Part shown: in pieces, positions 11,226 through 21,803 of the stretch | Position numbering within the stretch: position 1 is the first letter of the stretch | Layout: every line of letters starts with the position of its first letter | Source: Amoebophrya sp. A120 | Taxonomy: Eukaryota > Sar > Dinophyceae > Syndiniales > Amoebophryaceae | Reading direction: 5' to 3' | Assembly: GCA_905178155.1 (NCBI GenBank) | Contig: CAJINV010000004.1 | Coordinates: 3,629,320-3,693,319 of the forward strand | DNA length: 64,000 nt | Notes under the pieces: generated by a model | The model's input: only the letters and a program-made list of their open reading frames with translations | Database searches by the model: none | What the model was told of the DNA's origin: nothing | Program-made: the position numbers and the translations under genes

Positions 11226-11825
11226 ATGGTCATCGGAACGAAGAAGGAGAAGATGATAAACCACACGACCGTGTCCTCCTCCACCTTCATTTTGACATGC
11301 CTCCTCGCAGTCCTAACAATTGTTTCTCCGGCCAGTGCTATGTTGGCGACCAGCGGTCTGCAGGGGCAGCAGAAGTTCCATACTTCTGGGCCTTTTTCCA
11401 CGAGAAGTCATGGTGGTAACAGTGCCTTAATGCAACACTTCCAGCACCGAAGGGAGGTGGCGGAACTGTGGGGATTGCCGAAACTCGTGTGGGTCATCTA
11501 TGGCGTTCTCAACTGTTACATTCTCAACTGTTGCATGAATTTGTGATGCAAGAATGGCAAAACTGAAAGGGGGAAGATTGCGCCTTTTGCATGACAGATT
11601 TGGCGTAGATTATCAGCCTCTTTGGCCCTTCGGGAATTTGTCATGCGAAGCAGCTTAATCATGTCGATTGCGATTCTGATTGGAACTTTGCATGACAAAT
11701 CATGTAACAGTTCAGAATGTAACGTTTGAGAACGCCAGATCATCCTAGCGGACGTCGTCGCCATGATCTTGTTCATTGTCGCCATACCGGTCGTGCTGAA
11801 TTGCGTATTAATTCTGTGTACTTAG
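11226..11825 (+). CDS. small multi-pass membrane protein, unknown
   Basis: Two exons (11226-11498 and 11745-11825) flank a 241-bp introner and give 117 residues from the first in-frame ATG. The frame extends upstream to 11142 and codes a further hydrophobic segment (SVFWIALMVIG), so the true start may be earlier in another exon. Visible membrane segments are TFILTCLLAVLTIV near residue 20 and, after splicing, VVAMILFIVAIPVVLNCVL at the C-terminus. The soluble middle is rich in Ser, Gly and His. The second exon makes a membrane helix only when the element is removed, which supports the splice. I recognise no family. Confidence 0.6.
11499..11739. mobile_element. introner, family G
   Basis: A 241-bp element. 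GGCGTTCTCAACTGTTACAT near the left end pairs with ATGTAACGTTTGAGAACGCC near the right end. The target duplication TCATC is perfect. The internal GCATGACAA motif is shared with other families. Confidence 0.9.
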
Positions 11826-13787
11826 AGTTTTGTCTGTCCGGTATAATTCAGATCTTAGTTGTAGAAAACAAAATATAAAGATGTAGACCCAAAGTCAAAT
11901 AAACTTGTAGGTCTAAGTACTGCCATTGCCTTGTGTGCATTTTGAGCATCGTGACACAGATGTTAAGTTTACCGAACGCATATTTATACAACTACATCAG
12001 GCAAAACGGCGGCGGCCGCTGTTTCGATGAAGCTAGTTGTTTTTTCCAGGGACCGGAGGTGAGCAAGGGACGGGAAACCAGCCGGCGATCGCGGACATTA
12101 CGCTACAGACGGCAAAAGAGTCACCTACTACTTCGCACGGTGCTGCAGAACAAAGCGTGATAGGCAGTCGGCACTAGCAGAGAACGAAATGACCATGTGG
12201 AAATTTCCAGAACCGCTCTCGCCGGCCAAAGTCGGTAAGACTTTCGATATTCCTATGCAAGAACAAAATATAATACAGAGAAATCTACCTAGAGATGAAA
12301 AAAGCGGAAAATAACAGATTACTTCTCCGACCAACGCCAAAACTCTGTTACGATTCTTTTATGCCCAAGAACAAGATTCATTTTTCTAAATGTCTTCACA
12401 GCTGCGCGACGAATAATGCAGAACGCGCGTGCAGCAGCCCCGCCCCCGTCGTGTGAGATACTTACTTCAGGTGCCTGAGCCATGTGAAGATATACCTGCA
12501 ATAACTCTTGCGCGAAAAGAAAATGATATGCTGAAACTTTTCCAAGTTGAGACGAATTATCGATGACGATTCGATTGACCAGGTGGCTATTCACCTTGCC
12601 ACGCAGCGACCTACCAGTAGCTCTTTCACTTTGCGGATGGCGTTCTTGTTAATTCCGGATGGCGGTAGTCTCGTAGTCTTTCAGTTCTGACGAGTCTTCG
12701 TTCGCTGTTTCTGTTATGCAAAGGAAAAAATGTTACAGATTTTGTGCTGGTGCAGTCGAAGCAAGACAGATCAGGTAGATCGCCCCTGGCACACTTTTTT
12801 CTTGCTGCATATGTGCGTCTATTTTTAATTGCGAGGACATTACTTAGTACTTAATATATATCGATCCTGTAGTGTTTGTTCCTTTGCAGACGATGAACGT
12901 GAAAACCAAAATCGTATCCCCACACACCACAAGGAAGACCGTTATGATCTTGAATTTGCTTTTCACCGAGCTACGTTCACCCCGCGCGAGCGCCGCAGAT
13001 ACCTCGTTAGAATGATTCTTGTAGCCGCTGCTGCACTCCGTGCGAGTCCAATGAAAATAACAATTACTGACTTATGCTACGAGATACCCTTCGCATGATT
13101 ACCCCCATGGTAGGTTCTTGCTCGTGCATGAAGCTTTTTCGTACAAAACCGAGAAGTAGACACTGCTTTCCTCGTTCACGACATGGATTCAATGTCTGCG
13201 CACTTCGTGGTGTGAGTATTGTTCTAAAATAATTTTTGCAGGCTCCACATCGGAGTAGTTGTAGTAGTACGTGCTCAACGGCATTGCAAGGCACAGTAAT
13301 CTCAATAAATATTTGTCCTCGTCTACCGTCGTCGTTCTGGTCGTAAACATCTGGCAGATGAAATCGTCCCCTATCGTTGTACACCGAGCCGTCGCCTACA
13401 GAAAAACTGACTCAATAGCCCATAGGGCTTTTTGACATTCGTTTTCGTGGTGTAGTCTAATACGTGTCGTTCTAGTTGTTCGGGATCTAGCGCAGCAGAA
13501 ATCGATCCCACAAGAACCGTCTGATTTTGAGTTTAAAGAAATATGGTTTGTGGTACGACAAGCAGGAAACTTTTTTGTTCTTCCGCGCCCTCGGGGACGT
13601 CGAAAGAGATAGAAAGCAAGCAAACACAACGCAAAGTCAACCATCTCGAAGAGGATTTTACAACCACGACATCGCCGGTCGTGTAGTAAGTAAGTAGTTG
13701 TAAAGCAAATCAGCGACAAATCGTAGCGGAGAAAAAATATACTACAGCAAGCGCTTCGCCTGCGACACCAAGAACAAATCCAAAATC
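11826..13787. other. intergenic with a duplicated segment
   Basis: No gene is supported. It contains one copy of a 180-bp dispersed repeat (12058-12237) and some short open frames, for example near 12889-13098, with no recognisable motif. Confidence 0.45.
12058..12237 (+). repeat. dispersed repeat, copy 1 (with 17127-17302)
   Basis: About 180 bp, roughly 90% identical to 17127-17302, with one 3-base length difference. Both copies have a long open frame ending WKFPEPLSPAKVG or WKFPEQPSPAKVG. It may be an exon or pseudo-exon of a duplicated gene; neither copy has a start or a clear exon edge. Confidence 0.8.
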
Positions 13788-14530
13788 ATGCCGATCCAGA
13801 AGTCTTCCATTGCGTTTGCGCGTGTCGCAACGACTGCCACCCTGGCGGTCCCCCACGGGGGGGGGGGGGGGGTATTTTCGGCGCGAAACTTGGTCCCGCT
13901 GCCGCCACGCATGAATGGGCCGGAAGCGAGACTTCCCCTTCTTCCGGATTCGCCAAAGTGGACCGCGTTGTATGGGCTGTGAATTGTACTAGTCTGGGTC
14001 TGGAGGAGTTTTGCAACACGATCACGAACTGTAAGTAGTGCTTAGATCGCAACGCCTTGACCTTGAGCTCTCACCTCTGTCATATGTTCTTGTGCATAAG
14101 CACGGCGGTGCTTATTTGTCCTGGTGAAAAGTGAATTGTGAAGAGCAGCGCATTGTTACACTAACCGCTTTTCGGCATCAGTTGTCTGTCGTTATGCTTG
14201 GCAGCCTTTATGACGACGTCACCATCCACGAATTAGCATCCATCACAGGTTTCCAGAACCAGACCCGGCTGGCCTTATTGTCTTGCATACGTGCGTCGTG
14301 CCGCCGCGAGCAAGAAGGTGATGGCCACGTCGGCGGCTTCGCGCGTGGACAAGAAGAAGTCGAAGGCAAGCCGAACCAGCGCGGATGGTTCCGCGAGTGG
14401 TGCAAATGTCCCCGGCGCCCCCACGGCGCAAACCACTTCGACTTCCTCAACGACAGCTCCAACTCAGCAGCGAGATTTGCTCGACGTGGTGTTGGATAAT
14501 AAGCTGATGGCGCCTTTGCAGATGTTATAG
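13788..14530 (+). CDS. small Ala/Ser/Thr-rich protein, frame broken at poly-G
   Basis: The start is MPIQKSSIAFARVATTATLA, an Arg/Ser/Ala-rich N-terminus that could target mitochondria. A run of 16 G at 13857-13872 then breaks the frame. One more G (or two fewer) would continue into GIFGAKLGPAAATHEWAGSE up to KVDRV at 13970. A diverged family A introner (13971-14289) follows. The second exon, 14295-14530, codes a low-complexity Ser/Thr/Ala stretch ending LLDVVLDNKLMAPLQML. The repaired length would be about 139 residues. The break may be a homopolymer sequencing error. No family is recognised. Confidence 0.5.
13857..13872 (+). repeat. 16-G homopolymer
   Basis: An uninterrupted G run inside a predicted exon, preceded by CCCCCAC. 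Its length sets the reading frame of the gene. Confidence 0.95.
13971..14289. mobile_element. introner, family A, diverged
   Basis: A 319-bp element starting TATGGG and ending GCATA. CTGGGTCTGGAGG near 13997 pairs loosely with TCCAGAACCAGACCC near 14255. Flanks CGTTG/CGTGC match only at three positions. Removing element plus 5 nt keeps frame with the downstream exon. An internal GTAAGTAG could also act as a normal donor. Confidence 0.55.
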
Positions 14531-15186
14531 GTAGTCATGTGCTCCTAGTGGTGGTCTGCTTCTACTATTAATCTTTCACTCGCAGAAGTTTTTTTTCAAA
14601 AGATTTTCTGCGTTCAACATATCGTATCCACGTCGGTGAGTCCTTTCGTCCTTGTTGACAAAGAAGTAGTAGCTGCCTAGTTCTACAAGAAGTGGTCTGC
14701 CTCTTCTAAATCTTTCATCGCACGCAGTTTGCTACGAACATACAAATACATATTTTACCGCGCTTTTTTTTTTCAGTATTTTTACGGAGTTTTTGACCAC
14801 GGAAGCGTAACGGTACAAAACGACACAAACTTCTTGGATATACAATTTACTCGCACCCTTTATTTCATCTCAGCTCCCTCTCCATGCTACCACGACAGGG
14901 ACAGTTCGAGCGTCCACCTCTGTGCTACCACGAGAGATACTAGAGCACTTTCAATCATATCGCCCGCCTTATCCAGGCTCGTGGTCGTACCACAAGGGAA
15001 GCCATTCTCGTCTGTGGGTAAGATGACCAAGAACCTCCCGACCCGTGGAGGCGTGATCTACTTATCTTAATATGAATCGTTTTCGCCTACCCAAAGAAGT
15101 AAAGGAAACCTTAAATCTTACCCGAGCGAGCCTTATCCAGGCTGCCGAGATAAAAAGTCCCAGCGCCAACAAGAACAGTTTAAATG

Positions 15187-15216
15187 TTGCGCCGTGAGTC
15201 TGGTCATCAAGCAGGA
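15187..15216 (+). repeat. 30-bp repeat, copy 1
   Basis: TTGCGCCGTGAGTCTGGTCA and the following 10 bases recur with two substitutions at 16620-16649. Confidence 0.8.
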
Positions 15217-15360
15217 TTACTTAGGAAGAAGCAAGGCACTTAAGCGGTTCTCCTCGGTGTCAGTCACAGCCCCACCAGGAAATCCTTGTAGTTGTAAACC
15301 GATTTTTCACTGCTCAGTGCCTTATCCAGGCTAGTGCCACATGTAGAAACAACATACTTA

Positions 15361-15652
15361 TGCAATGCGAATGTGTCTGGCTCTGGAGGGTGGCCTGGAA
15401 AGTTGCAAGATTTGGCATGCTTGGCGGAAATAAGCAGTCGCAAGAAACAAGCCATTACGCCCGTGAAGATGCAGGGCCATTTCTTTATCTCGCAAAAATT
15501 TGATTTGTCAGCGCGGTCTTTGTCGTTACGCTAGGCGTAGTACGCCCTCAAAAATGGCCAGCGTGCGGGCCTTCATATTGGAACATGCTTGCGGTCGAGT
15601 TTTTTGATATTATTTGCAACTATCCATAAGACCCAGACATATTTGCATTCGA
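15361..15652. mobile_element. decayed family A introner outside a recognised gene
   Basis: ATGCAATGCGAATGTGTCTG on the left and GACCCAGACATATTTGCATT on the right form a family A-like TIR pair about 290 bp apart. No clear target duplication and no flanking exons are found. Confidence 0.6.
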
Positions 15653-15939
15653 CACAGCAGCAAGCGCGACACGACGTCGGCCTGTGGTAGACTACAATTC
15701 TAGTCGCTGCGAGGATGCGAAGTTGGAATTCGCTGTGCTTGGGTAATCCTCTGTCCGGAAATGCGCGCCGAGAAAAAAAACAGGTACTTCATAGATACAG
15801 TGCTGCTGTAGGATCGGCGTGGGTCATTTTGTGCCGTGGAGTTGTCACTCTCACCCCTGACTTAGTTGCTGCGATGCATGAGAAAGTATCGTGCGGAAAA
15901 CTACAACTACGCAAAACTATTGCAGAGCATTGATGTCTT

Positions 15940-16060
15940 CTTTTTGTCCTGCTGATCTGCCAGGGCCAAGCAATGCGATCGACACAAGAAGACAATCCAA
16001 GTGGAAGCGTTCTCACGTGCGAAGTAACACTCTCTGCGAAGTTGGCAATGCATGGAAGGC
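15940..16060. repeat. degenerate repeat, copy 1 (with 16228-16345)
   Basis: Shared blocks include CAATGCGATCGACA/CAGCGCAATCGACAGAAG and TGCGAAGTTGGCAA, in the same order and at similar spacing in both copies. Confidence 0.6.
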
Positions 16061-16227
16061 ATTTTTGTACTGTTGTACAGTACTATGCCATCTAGTTATT
16101 CACAAATCTGTGACTGTGATGCACAGACGACATACAAGGCTCGCGCGGGTCTCTCGTGCCGCATTTATAAAATAGATGAAGAAACCACGAAACAACACCT
16201 CTACAGGTAATCATAGCTCGCCGTGCC

Positions 16228-16345
16228 TCTCGACGTGCGTCTTGACTAGGACCAGCGCAATCGACAGAAGAAGGTCAACATTGAAGTACAGTAGAAACAT
16301 CCTTTGCGAAGTTGGCAACGACTGGAAGGTATCTATAATTTTTGT
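16228..16345. repeat. degenerate repeat, copy 2
   Basis: The partner of 15940-16060. The block TGCGAAGTTGGCAACGACTG lines up with TGCGAAGTTGGCAATGCATG. Confidence 0.6.
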
Positions 16346-16619
16346 CCTCTTGTTGGCTAGGTGTGGACTTTGCTATGCATATGAAATTGTCAAAAAATAA
16401 TTTGCCTACTTACTGTGGTATGTAATTATACTTATACAGATGAAACAAGGGACGACCAGCACACTGGGGGTTTAGTGGTGCATAAACAAACTGAATGAAG
16501 TCACTTTATATAAAACACCGTCACAGGAGGTACCGTCTCACGATGCCTGTTTTATTCTGCTCCTGCCACCATCAACAGCGCAAGAAGCTTCTGGAGAACA
16601 AGTCAGGCAGGTTCAGGTA

Positions 16620-16649
16620 TTGTGCCGCGAGTCTGGTCATCAAGCAGGA
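16620..16649 (+). repeat. 30-bp repeat, copy 2
   Basis: Matches 15187-15216 with two substitutions, including GAGTCTGGTCATCAAGCAGG. Confidence 0.8.
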
Positions 16650-17126
16650 TGAGAAATTAATACGGGGCACACGACAATTCTTATACGCAGCTCTACATTA
16701 GTATTCGCAGGACTGCACGAGGAGGACTAAGATGAATCAGCCAGGATATAGTAGTGCGCGAAGTTTTGTTATTGTTTTTGTTGGACCTGTACGACGCAAC
16801 TTCTTTTAAGTTTTTCCCGGGGAAGATCATACATACGGGCGGAAGTCCGCCACTTTTGTCGTTTGCTGTTCTTACACGAACGACAAGCCCCCTGTACGTT
16901 GTTCTTCGAGGAAGATCATCTTTTTGATGTTCGTGTGAACTGTTGCGACTTTTCATCTTCGGAATGTAGACTATGTGTTTGCCACAACTCGTAGATCACA
17001 TGCTTCATCGTGAGAAATGTGACTGCAATGTCTTGTGCCATAATCTTAATTCGCAGCTCAGATGTGGCAATCTCAAGATCTTGTGACGGCTAAAGTCGCG
17101 GCGATTTTGTCCTGGATCAAGAGCAG

Positions 17127-17302
17127 GTGAGGAAGGGACAGGAAGCCAGCCGGTGATCGCGGACATAACGCTACAGACGGCAAAAGTGTCACCTACTACT
17201 TCGCACGTTGCGGAACAAAGCGTGATGGGCAGTCGGCACTAGCAGAGAACGAAATGAGCATGTGGAAATTTCCAGAACAGCCCTCGCCGGCCAAAGTCGG
17301 TC
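17127..17302 (+). repeat. dispersed repeat, copy 2 (with 12058-12237)
   Basis: Same strand as copy 1, with scattered substitutions and a 3-base deletion that keeps all frames aligned. The sequence diverges beyond the GCCAAAGTCGG end. Confidence 0.8.
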
Positions 17303-17822
17303 GGAGCAAAGACCTGCGATGAATCTATCGGACTGATAACGCAGTGTCCTCTCGTCAGATTCTCATGCAAATGCATTTGAGCAGGAGCACAGCAGCTCCA
17401 CACACTTTTGAACTTTGTTAGCCCGGCAAGTCTGACATGCCTGCTTTTTTTCATCGTCCTCGCTCTGATATGCCTTTCGAAATCGTCGCTCGCTTGTTGA
17501 TAGGCGAGATGTATGACGACAACATCCAGTTTCTCGAGATTCGGATGCACATTCGCACCTTTTCGTTCGATCGCGGTCACTATAAGCACCTCGCTACAAG
17601 ATAGAAGTAAACCATCATAAATAATCGTTTTCTCGTCGCGCTTGTGTTTAGCAATGGATTTCCGGTTTGAAACATAAAAAAAGTTTACGAGAGGTACTTA
17701 CCCTACAGCCCAAGCGGTGTCTGTTGCTTGTCGTGATTTCTGTTTCAAGAAGATCGTACATAACGAACAAACATCTTTTTCTCCAGAAACAAGAAAGAAG
17801 CTCAGACATCGCACCAGCAAAA

Positions 17823-18681
17823 ATGAAGCTCCTTCACCACCAGCATTTCCTCTACACCAGTTTCGCCGAACAGGACGCGGAGAATGATCCGGGCAAGCCC
17901 TTCGGCTCGGTCGCTCCGGGCGAAGCCCAGTCAGCGCAGTCGGTGCCGAGTCACATCGACGTCGTATCCCAGGAAAAAAGTTGTACACTTACACATTGTG
18001 TTGCAGGCATAGCAAGACAGACAAGCTGCGATGCATAAAAGCCTTGTTTCACACGTGTTTTCCCGTACTATTTCTGCAATATCTCCTCGTGCAGAGAAAT
18101 TTGTGTTGCTAAATTGACAACAAATTACGTGTAACTGTAACACTTTTTTCGTGTGATACGTCGCGGACTACAACTACCTTTCCGGGGTGGAAAAGGGTTT
18201 CGCGGGGAACCGCAACGGCATCCCGACCTACAGCGCGATTCGCCCCGACCAGCTGGACCAGCTGAACCGCCGGGCGCAGCACAGTCACGAGCTGGTGGTC
18301 CGGGATTTGCGGAAGCTCCGCGCCGTGGTGGCCGATTCGTTTGAACAGGAGCAGATTATCCGAATGGCGAAGAAAAAAGCCGATTACTTTTTGAAGTTTG
18401 CAAAGCTGCAAGCGCGGAAGCAGGACGCAATTACGACTCTCGCCCGGCGGCTGATCGGCATGAAGGAGCAGGTCGAGGAGGCAGAGGCCGCGATGGTTCC
18501 CGGGGGAGAGGAAAGTGCAAGTGGTTCTCCAGAGGACAGAGGCATACTAGACGAGGAAGCGCTGAAAGAGGAGGAAAAGCAGCTGGAGTTTGAGATTCAG
18601 GATTTACGGACGGTGCCGAAACCGGAGCCACCGCCCTTGGATTTACTGAAAGCCCATACACTGGATACCTTCTTCCGATAG
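17823..18681 (+). CDS. small coiled-coil protein, unknown
   Basis: Two exons (17823-17964 and 18164-18681) give 219 residues and are separated by a family D introner whose removal keeps frame (PSHIDVADYNYL). The start MKLLHHQHFLYTSFAEQ is the first ATG of the exon. The second exon codes a conserved-looking GIPTYSAIRPDQLDQLNRR segment, then a long helix predicted as coiled coil (LVVRDLRKLRAV through MKEQVEEAEAA), an acidic Ser/Gly linker, a Glu-rich helix and a proline-rich tail ending LDTFFR. No signal peptide or membrane segment is seen. I do not recognise the family. An upstream exon cannot be excluded. Confidence 0.7.
17965..18158. mobile_element. introner, family D
   Basis: A 194-bp element with GGAAAAAAGTTGTACACTTA near the left end and an inverted GTAACACTTTTTTCGTGTGATA-type right end. 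The target duplication CGTCG is perfect. Confidence 0.9.
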
Positions 18682-19145
18682 CGTGGTTAGGTTTATAAGT
18701 CCGAGACGTTTCGAAGAAAAAAGCCGAAGTGTAAGAATGCCAATCGCATAAGATCATTCATCAAGAGCATGGTCCTGCTGGCCTGGTGTTCTTGCTGCAC
18801 AAGTCGTGGACAGAAATGGAAGTTCTTGATGCAGTGCGTTCTTTTAAGTAGCTGTCACGGCAGATGACGTTCGGCGAAGGGTTTTGTGTACTTATACGCT
18901 TGGTGCTTCAAGAACATCTAGATGTAGCTGCATGGGCACCAAAGCGAATTCGAGTCACTGACATGAGCATACAACTAGAGCGAAAAGGAGTGGTGAGATG
19001 ATTTTAGCAGGATTTCTGCTGAAACCTTTCTGTTGTCGAGAGCAATGTATGAATTACGACACCGCTTTTGAAACGACGAGTCGATCTTGTGTTACTCACA
19101 GTACTCACATTACTACCTTACAACTTTTTCCGAAAAAAAATAGAA
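18682..19145. other. intergenic, nothing recognised
   Basis: 463 bp between two + strand genes. No repeats or coding signals stand out. Confidence 0.5.
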
Positions 19146-21803
19146 ATGCTGCGTCCCTGCTCCCGCTTTCGGTCTCTCGCGAAGACCGCCATGACGCCCC
19201 TCCTGCCCAGTGTAGTCCTCATGTTTCTTTACGACCAGATTGCCGACACTTTTGTCCATGCCGAGTCCGCGCTCTCGCAGGCCAAGAAGACGCACACACT
19301 GAAGCTGGAGCGGGTGTCCGCGAGCATGCGGGAGCGACGCCAATTGACGGAGCTGCGGTACTATGAATTGCAAATATGTCTGGGTCTGGAAGGTGGTAAC
19401 TTGTCATGGTAAACTTGAAGCATACAAAAATCTGTGCTGCATGAGTGCCAAAAGCTGTCCACTTTCGATCAAGTTGGGAGGGAGTTTCTCATGCAGGATA
19501 GGCATGGCAGAGACCTCGCAGACTCTGTCATGCGAAGTCCCGCACTCCAGACCTCATGGGTCATGGAAAATCTGCATGACAAGTTTACACTCTTCCAGAC
19601 CCAGACATTTTTGCACTTGATAGGTACAAGCAGCACCTGGGTTCCACTTCCACTTCAACGACCGCGAGCCAGGCGGCGCGGCAGGTCCACGCGTCCGAGT
19701 ACTTCGGGCGGATCCAGATCGGGAATCCGCCCCAGGAATTCCTGATGGTGTTCGATACCGGGAGCGGAAATTTGGTCGTGCCGAGCCACGAGTGCACGGA
19801 CAGTGCCTGCGTGAAGCACGCCCGGTTTGACGCGCGGAAGAGCAAGACGGTGAAGCAGATCGCCTACGCGGACGACCCGGAAAAAGAGGCCACGGTGGGC
19901 ATGGACCGCGACGTCGTCACCATCACGTTCGGCACCGGCGAGATGAGCGGCGTGTTTTTGGAGGACAAAGTCTGTGTCGGCCACATCTGCCCGAGGACGC
20001 ACTTCGTCGCGGCCACACAGGAAAGCGACGAGCCATTTTCCCTCGTGCCGTTCGACGGTAATTATCTATGATTTCCTCGATTTGTGCAGATGTCATTTTG
20101 ATGATGTCTATCTCTATCTAACTGAAACTGGTTTATATTATCGTGTTTGTGTGTGATCATGATTCTCTTCATCTTCCACAATGATTTGTGAAGGTGACGG
20201 AGCAGCAAAGCAGTGCCTCTCGTGAAGGTACTTGCCACATGTCTATCTTTTACACATCAATCACTTCTAGGTATTTTCGGCCTCTCGCTGCCGGAGATGA
20301 GCGAAGGGCGTTCCTTTAACGTGGTCGACCGCATGATACAGGAGCAAATGTTGAAGCACAATCTTTTCTCCGTCTACCTGGGCCACACCGCGGCGGAGGA
20401 AGAGGATGATGAAAACGTAAACGAGCATAGTAGAAACAAAACTGTCGCCACTGCTCTGACCGCGCCGGCCACGAGTTCATCAACCGAAAACGAGATCACT
20501 TTCGGGGAGTACCGCCCCGAGCGCATGGCGAGCCCGTTGATCTGGGTGCCCGTCACGCAACCGGGGTACTGGCAGGTCGAGATTTCGGACCTGACCATCG
20601 ACAACAAGCCGCTGAAGCTGTGCGGCGAGCGCCACTACGGATGCCAGGTAGCGGTGGACACGGGCACCAGTCTGATGGCCGGGCCAAGCTACATCGTGAA
20701 CCAGCTGGTAGTATGCATTGCAAATATGTCTGGGTCTGGAAGATTCTGAGACTTGTCATGCGGGTTTTGCATGAGCCATGAGGTCTATGATGCATGCCCT
20801 AGCATAACAGATTTTTTGAGGGCTTTTTGATGCCTATTCCGCATGACAAATGCCCTCTCCGCGTAGCAAAAATTACATTCGTTCCCCTTGTTGCTCATGC
20901 AATGCAGATTTTTTTGGAAGCCACATGCAGCATCACAAGTTGCATTCTTCCAGACCCAGACATTTTTACATTTGATAGGTAGAAAAACTCGACGTTGCGG
21001 GAGACTGCTCGAATTTTCACTCCCTGCCGGACTTGGGCTTCGTCCTGAACAACCACATTTTGAACTTGAAACCCGAAGACTACGTGGAACGTACTACTTG
21101 ATTGCACGGCGATTTGTACTACCGGGAAAAATGGTGTTGTGCAACAGAATAGACTTACTGCTCTCGTCAGATTCATCAATTCTTGCCACCGCAGCCAGAA
21201 CCGCGGGAATGGAAATCGAAACTCCAACAAACACTTACTTATAAAAATTTAACAGGTCACCCGCTCGAGGGCTGCTCCGTCGCGCTGATGGCCATGGACG
21301 TGCCGCCACCGAAAGGACCGCTGTTTGTGTTTGGCGACCCGTTCCTGCGAAAGTACTACACGGTCTTCGATCGCGCAAACCTGCGGGTCGGGTTCGCGCT
21401 GTCGGCGCGGAGCGGCGAGAAGGTCGGAGACAGGGGAATTATTTCCGCTCTCGGAAGTAAGAAAGTAGAAACGTTGAAAAAATTGTCCAACAAGGCGAGC
21501 AAAGACGAAAGGACAGAAGATCAGCTGTTGGATGAACAATCATCCTCGAAACGCGAGCAGGAGGTAGAGGATAGGGAAGGAAACGACGAGGATTTCCGAT
21601 CACATTTGATGCAGGTCGAAGGCGTCGATTACAGCAGCGATCTCCACCATGCCAAAACCACAGCACTAACAGCGGATGTCTCATCAGCGGGAACAAGAAG
21701 TCATGGCAACCAACAGCGAAAAGAACAGACGGCGAAGCAGCGGAAACCGGTTCGGAGGCTCAATGTGTACCGAAATCGGAAAGCCGGCAGTGTGAAAAGG
21801 TAG
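19146..21803 (+). CDS. pepsin-family (A1) aspartic protease
   Basis: Five exons (19146-19361, 19628-20057, 20271-20711, 20983-21090, 21256-21803) give 580 residues. Introns alternate: introner, GT-AG, introner, GT-AG. A hydrophobic stretch near residues 20-32 ([13 protein letters not shown]) suggests a signal peptide or anchor. The mature domain begins near [15 protein letters not shown]. The first catalytic motif is [12 protein letters not shown] and the second is [12 protein letters not shown], so both catalytic Asp are present. The flap reads TFGTGEMSG, with Phe where most pepsins have Tyr. There are acidic low-complexity insertions before the second motif. After [15 protein letters not shown] the enzyme core ends, and a basic, Ser- and Lys-rich tail of about 140 residues follows, unusual for the family. 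It probably acts in the secretory or lysosomal route, by family analogy. Confidence 0.92.
19362..19622 (+). mobile_element. introner, family A, forward
   Basis: A 261-bp element with perfect GGTAC target duplication. It starts TATGAATTGCAAATATGTCT and ends TTTTTGCACTTGATA. The protease frame resumes as LRYKQHLG. Confidence 0.95.
20712..20977 (-). mobile_element. introner, family A, reverse
   Basis: A 266-bp element with perfect GGTAG target duplication. The interior carries AATGCCCTCTCCGCGTAGC, the reverse complement of the block in forward copies, so it is inserted backwards relative to the 9472 copy. Confidence 0.95.

Larger units (their letters stand above)
14531..17822. other. gene-poor region with decayed repeats
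   Basis: No supported gene in about 3.3 kb. It contains a decayed family A introner (15361-15652), two copies of a 30-bp block, a pair of 110-bp degenerate repeats and the second copy of the 180-bp repeat. The short phrase CCTTATCCAGGCT occurs at about 14969, 15133 and 15330. It looks like decaying intergenic or dead-gene DNA. Confidence 0.5.

Noticed and set aside
17239-17589. 116-residue minus-strand open frame
   Set aside because: It overlaps the dispersed repeat and has no recognisable domain or splice support.
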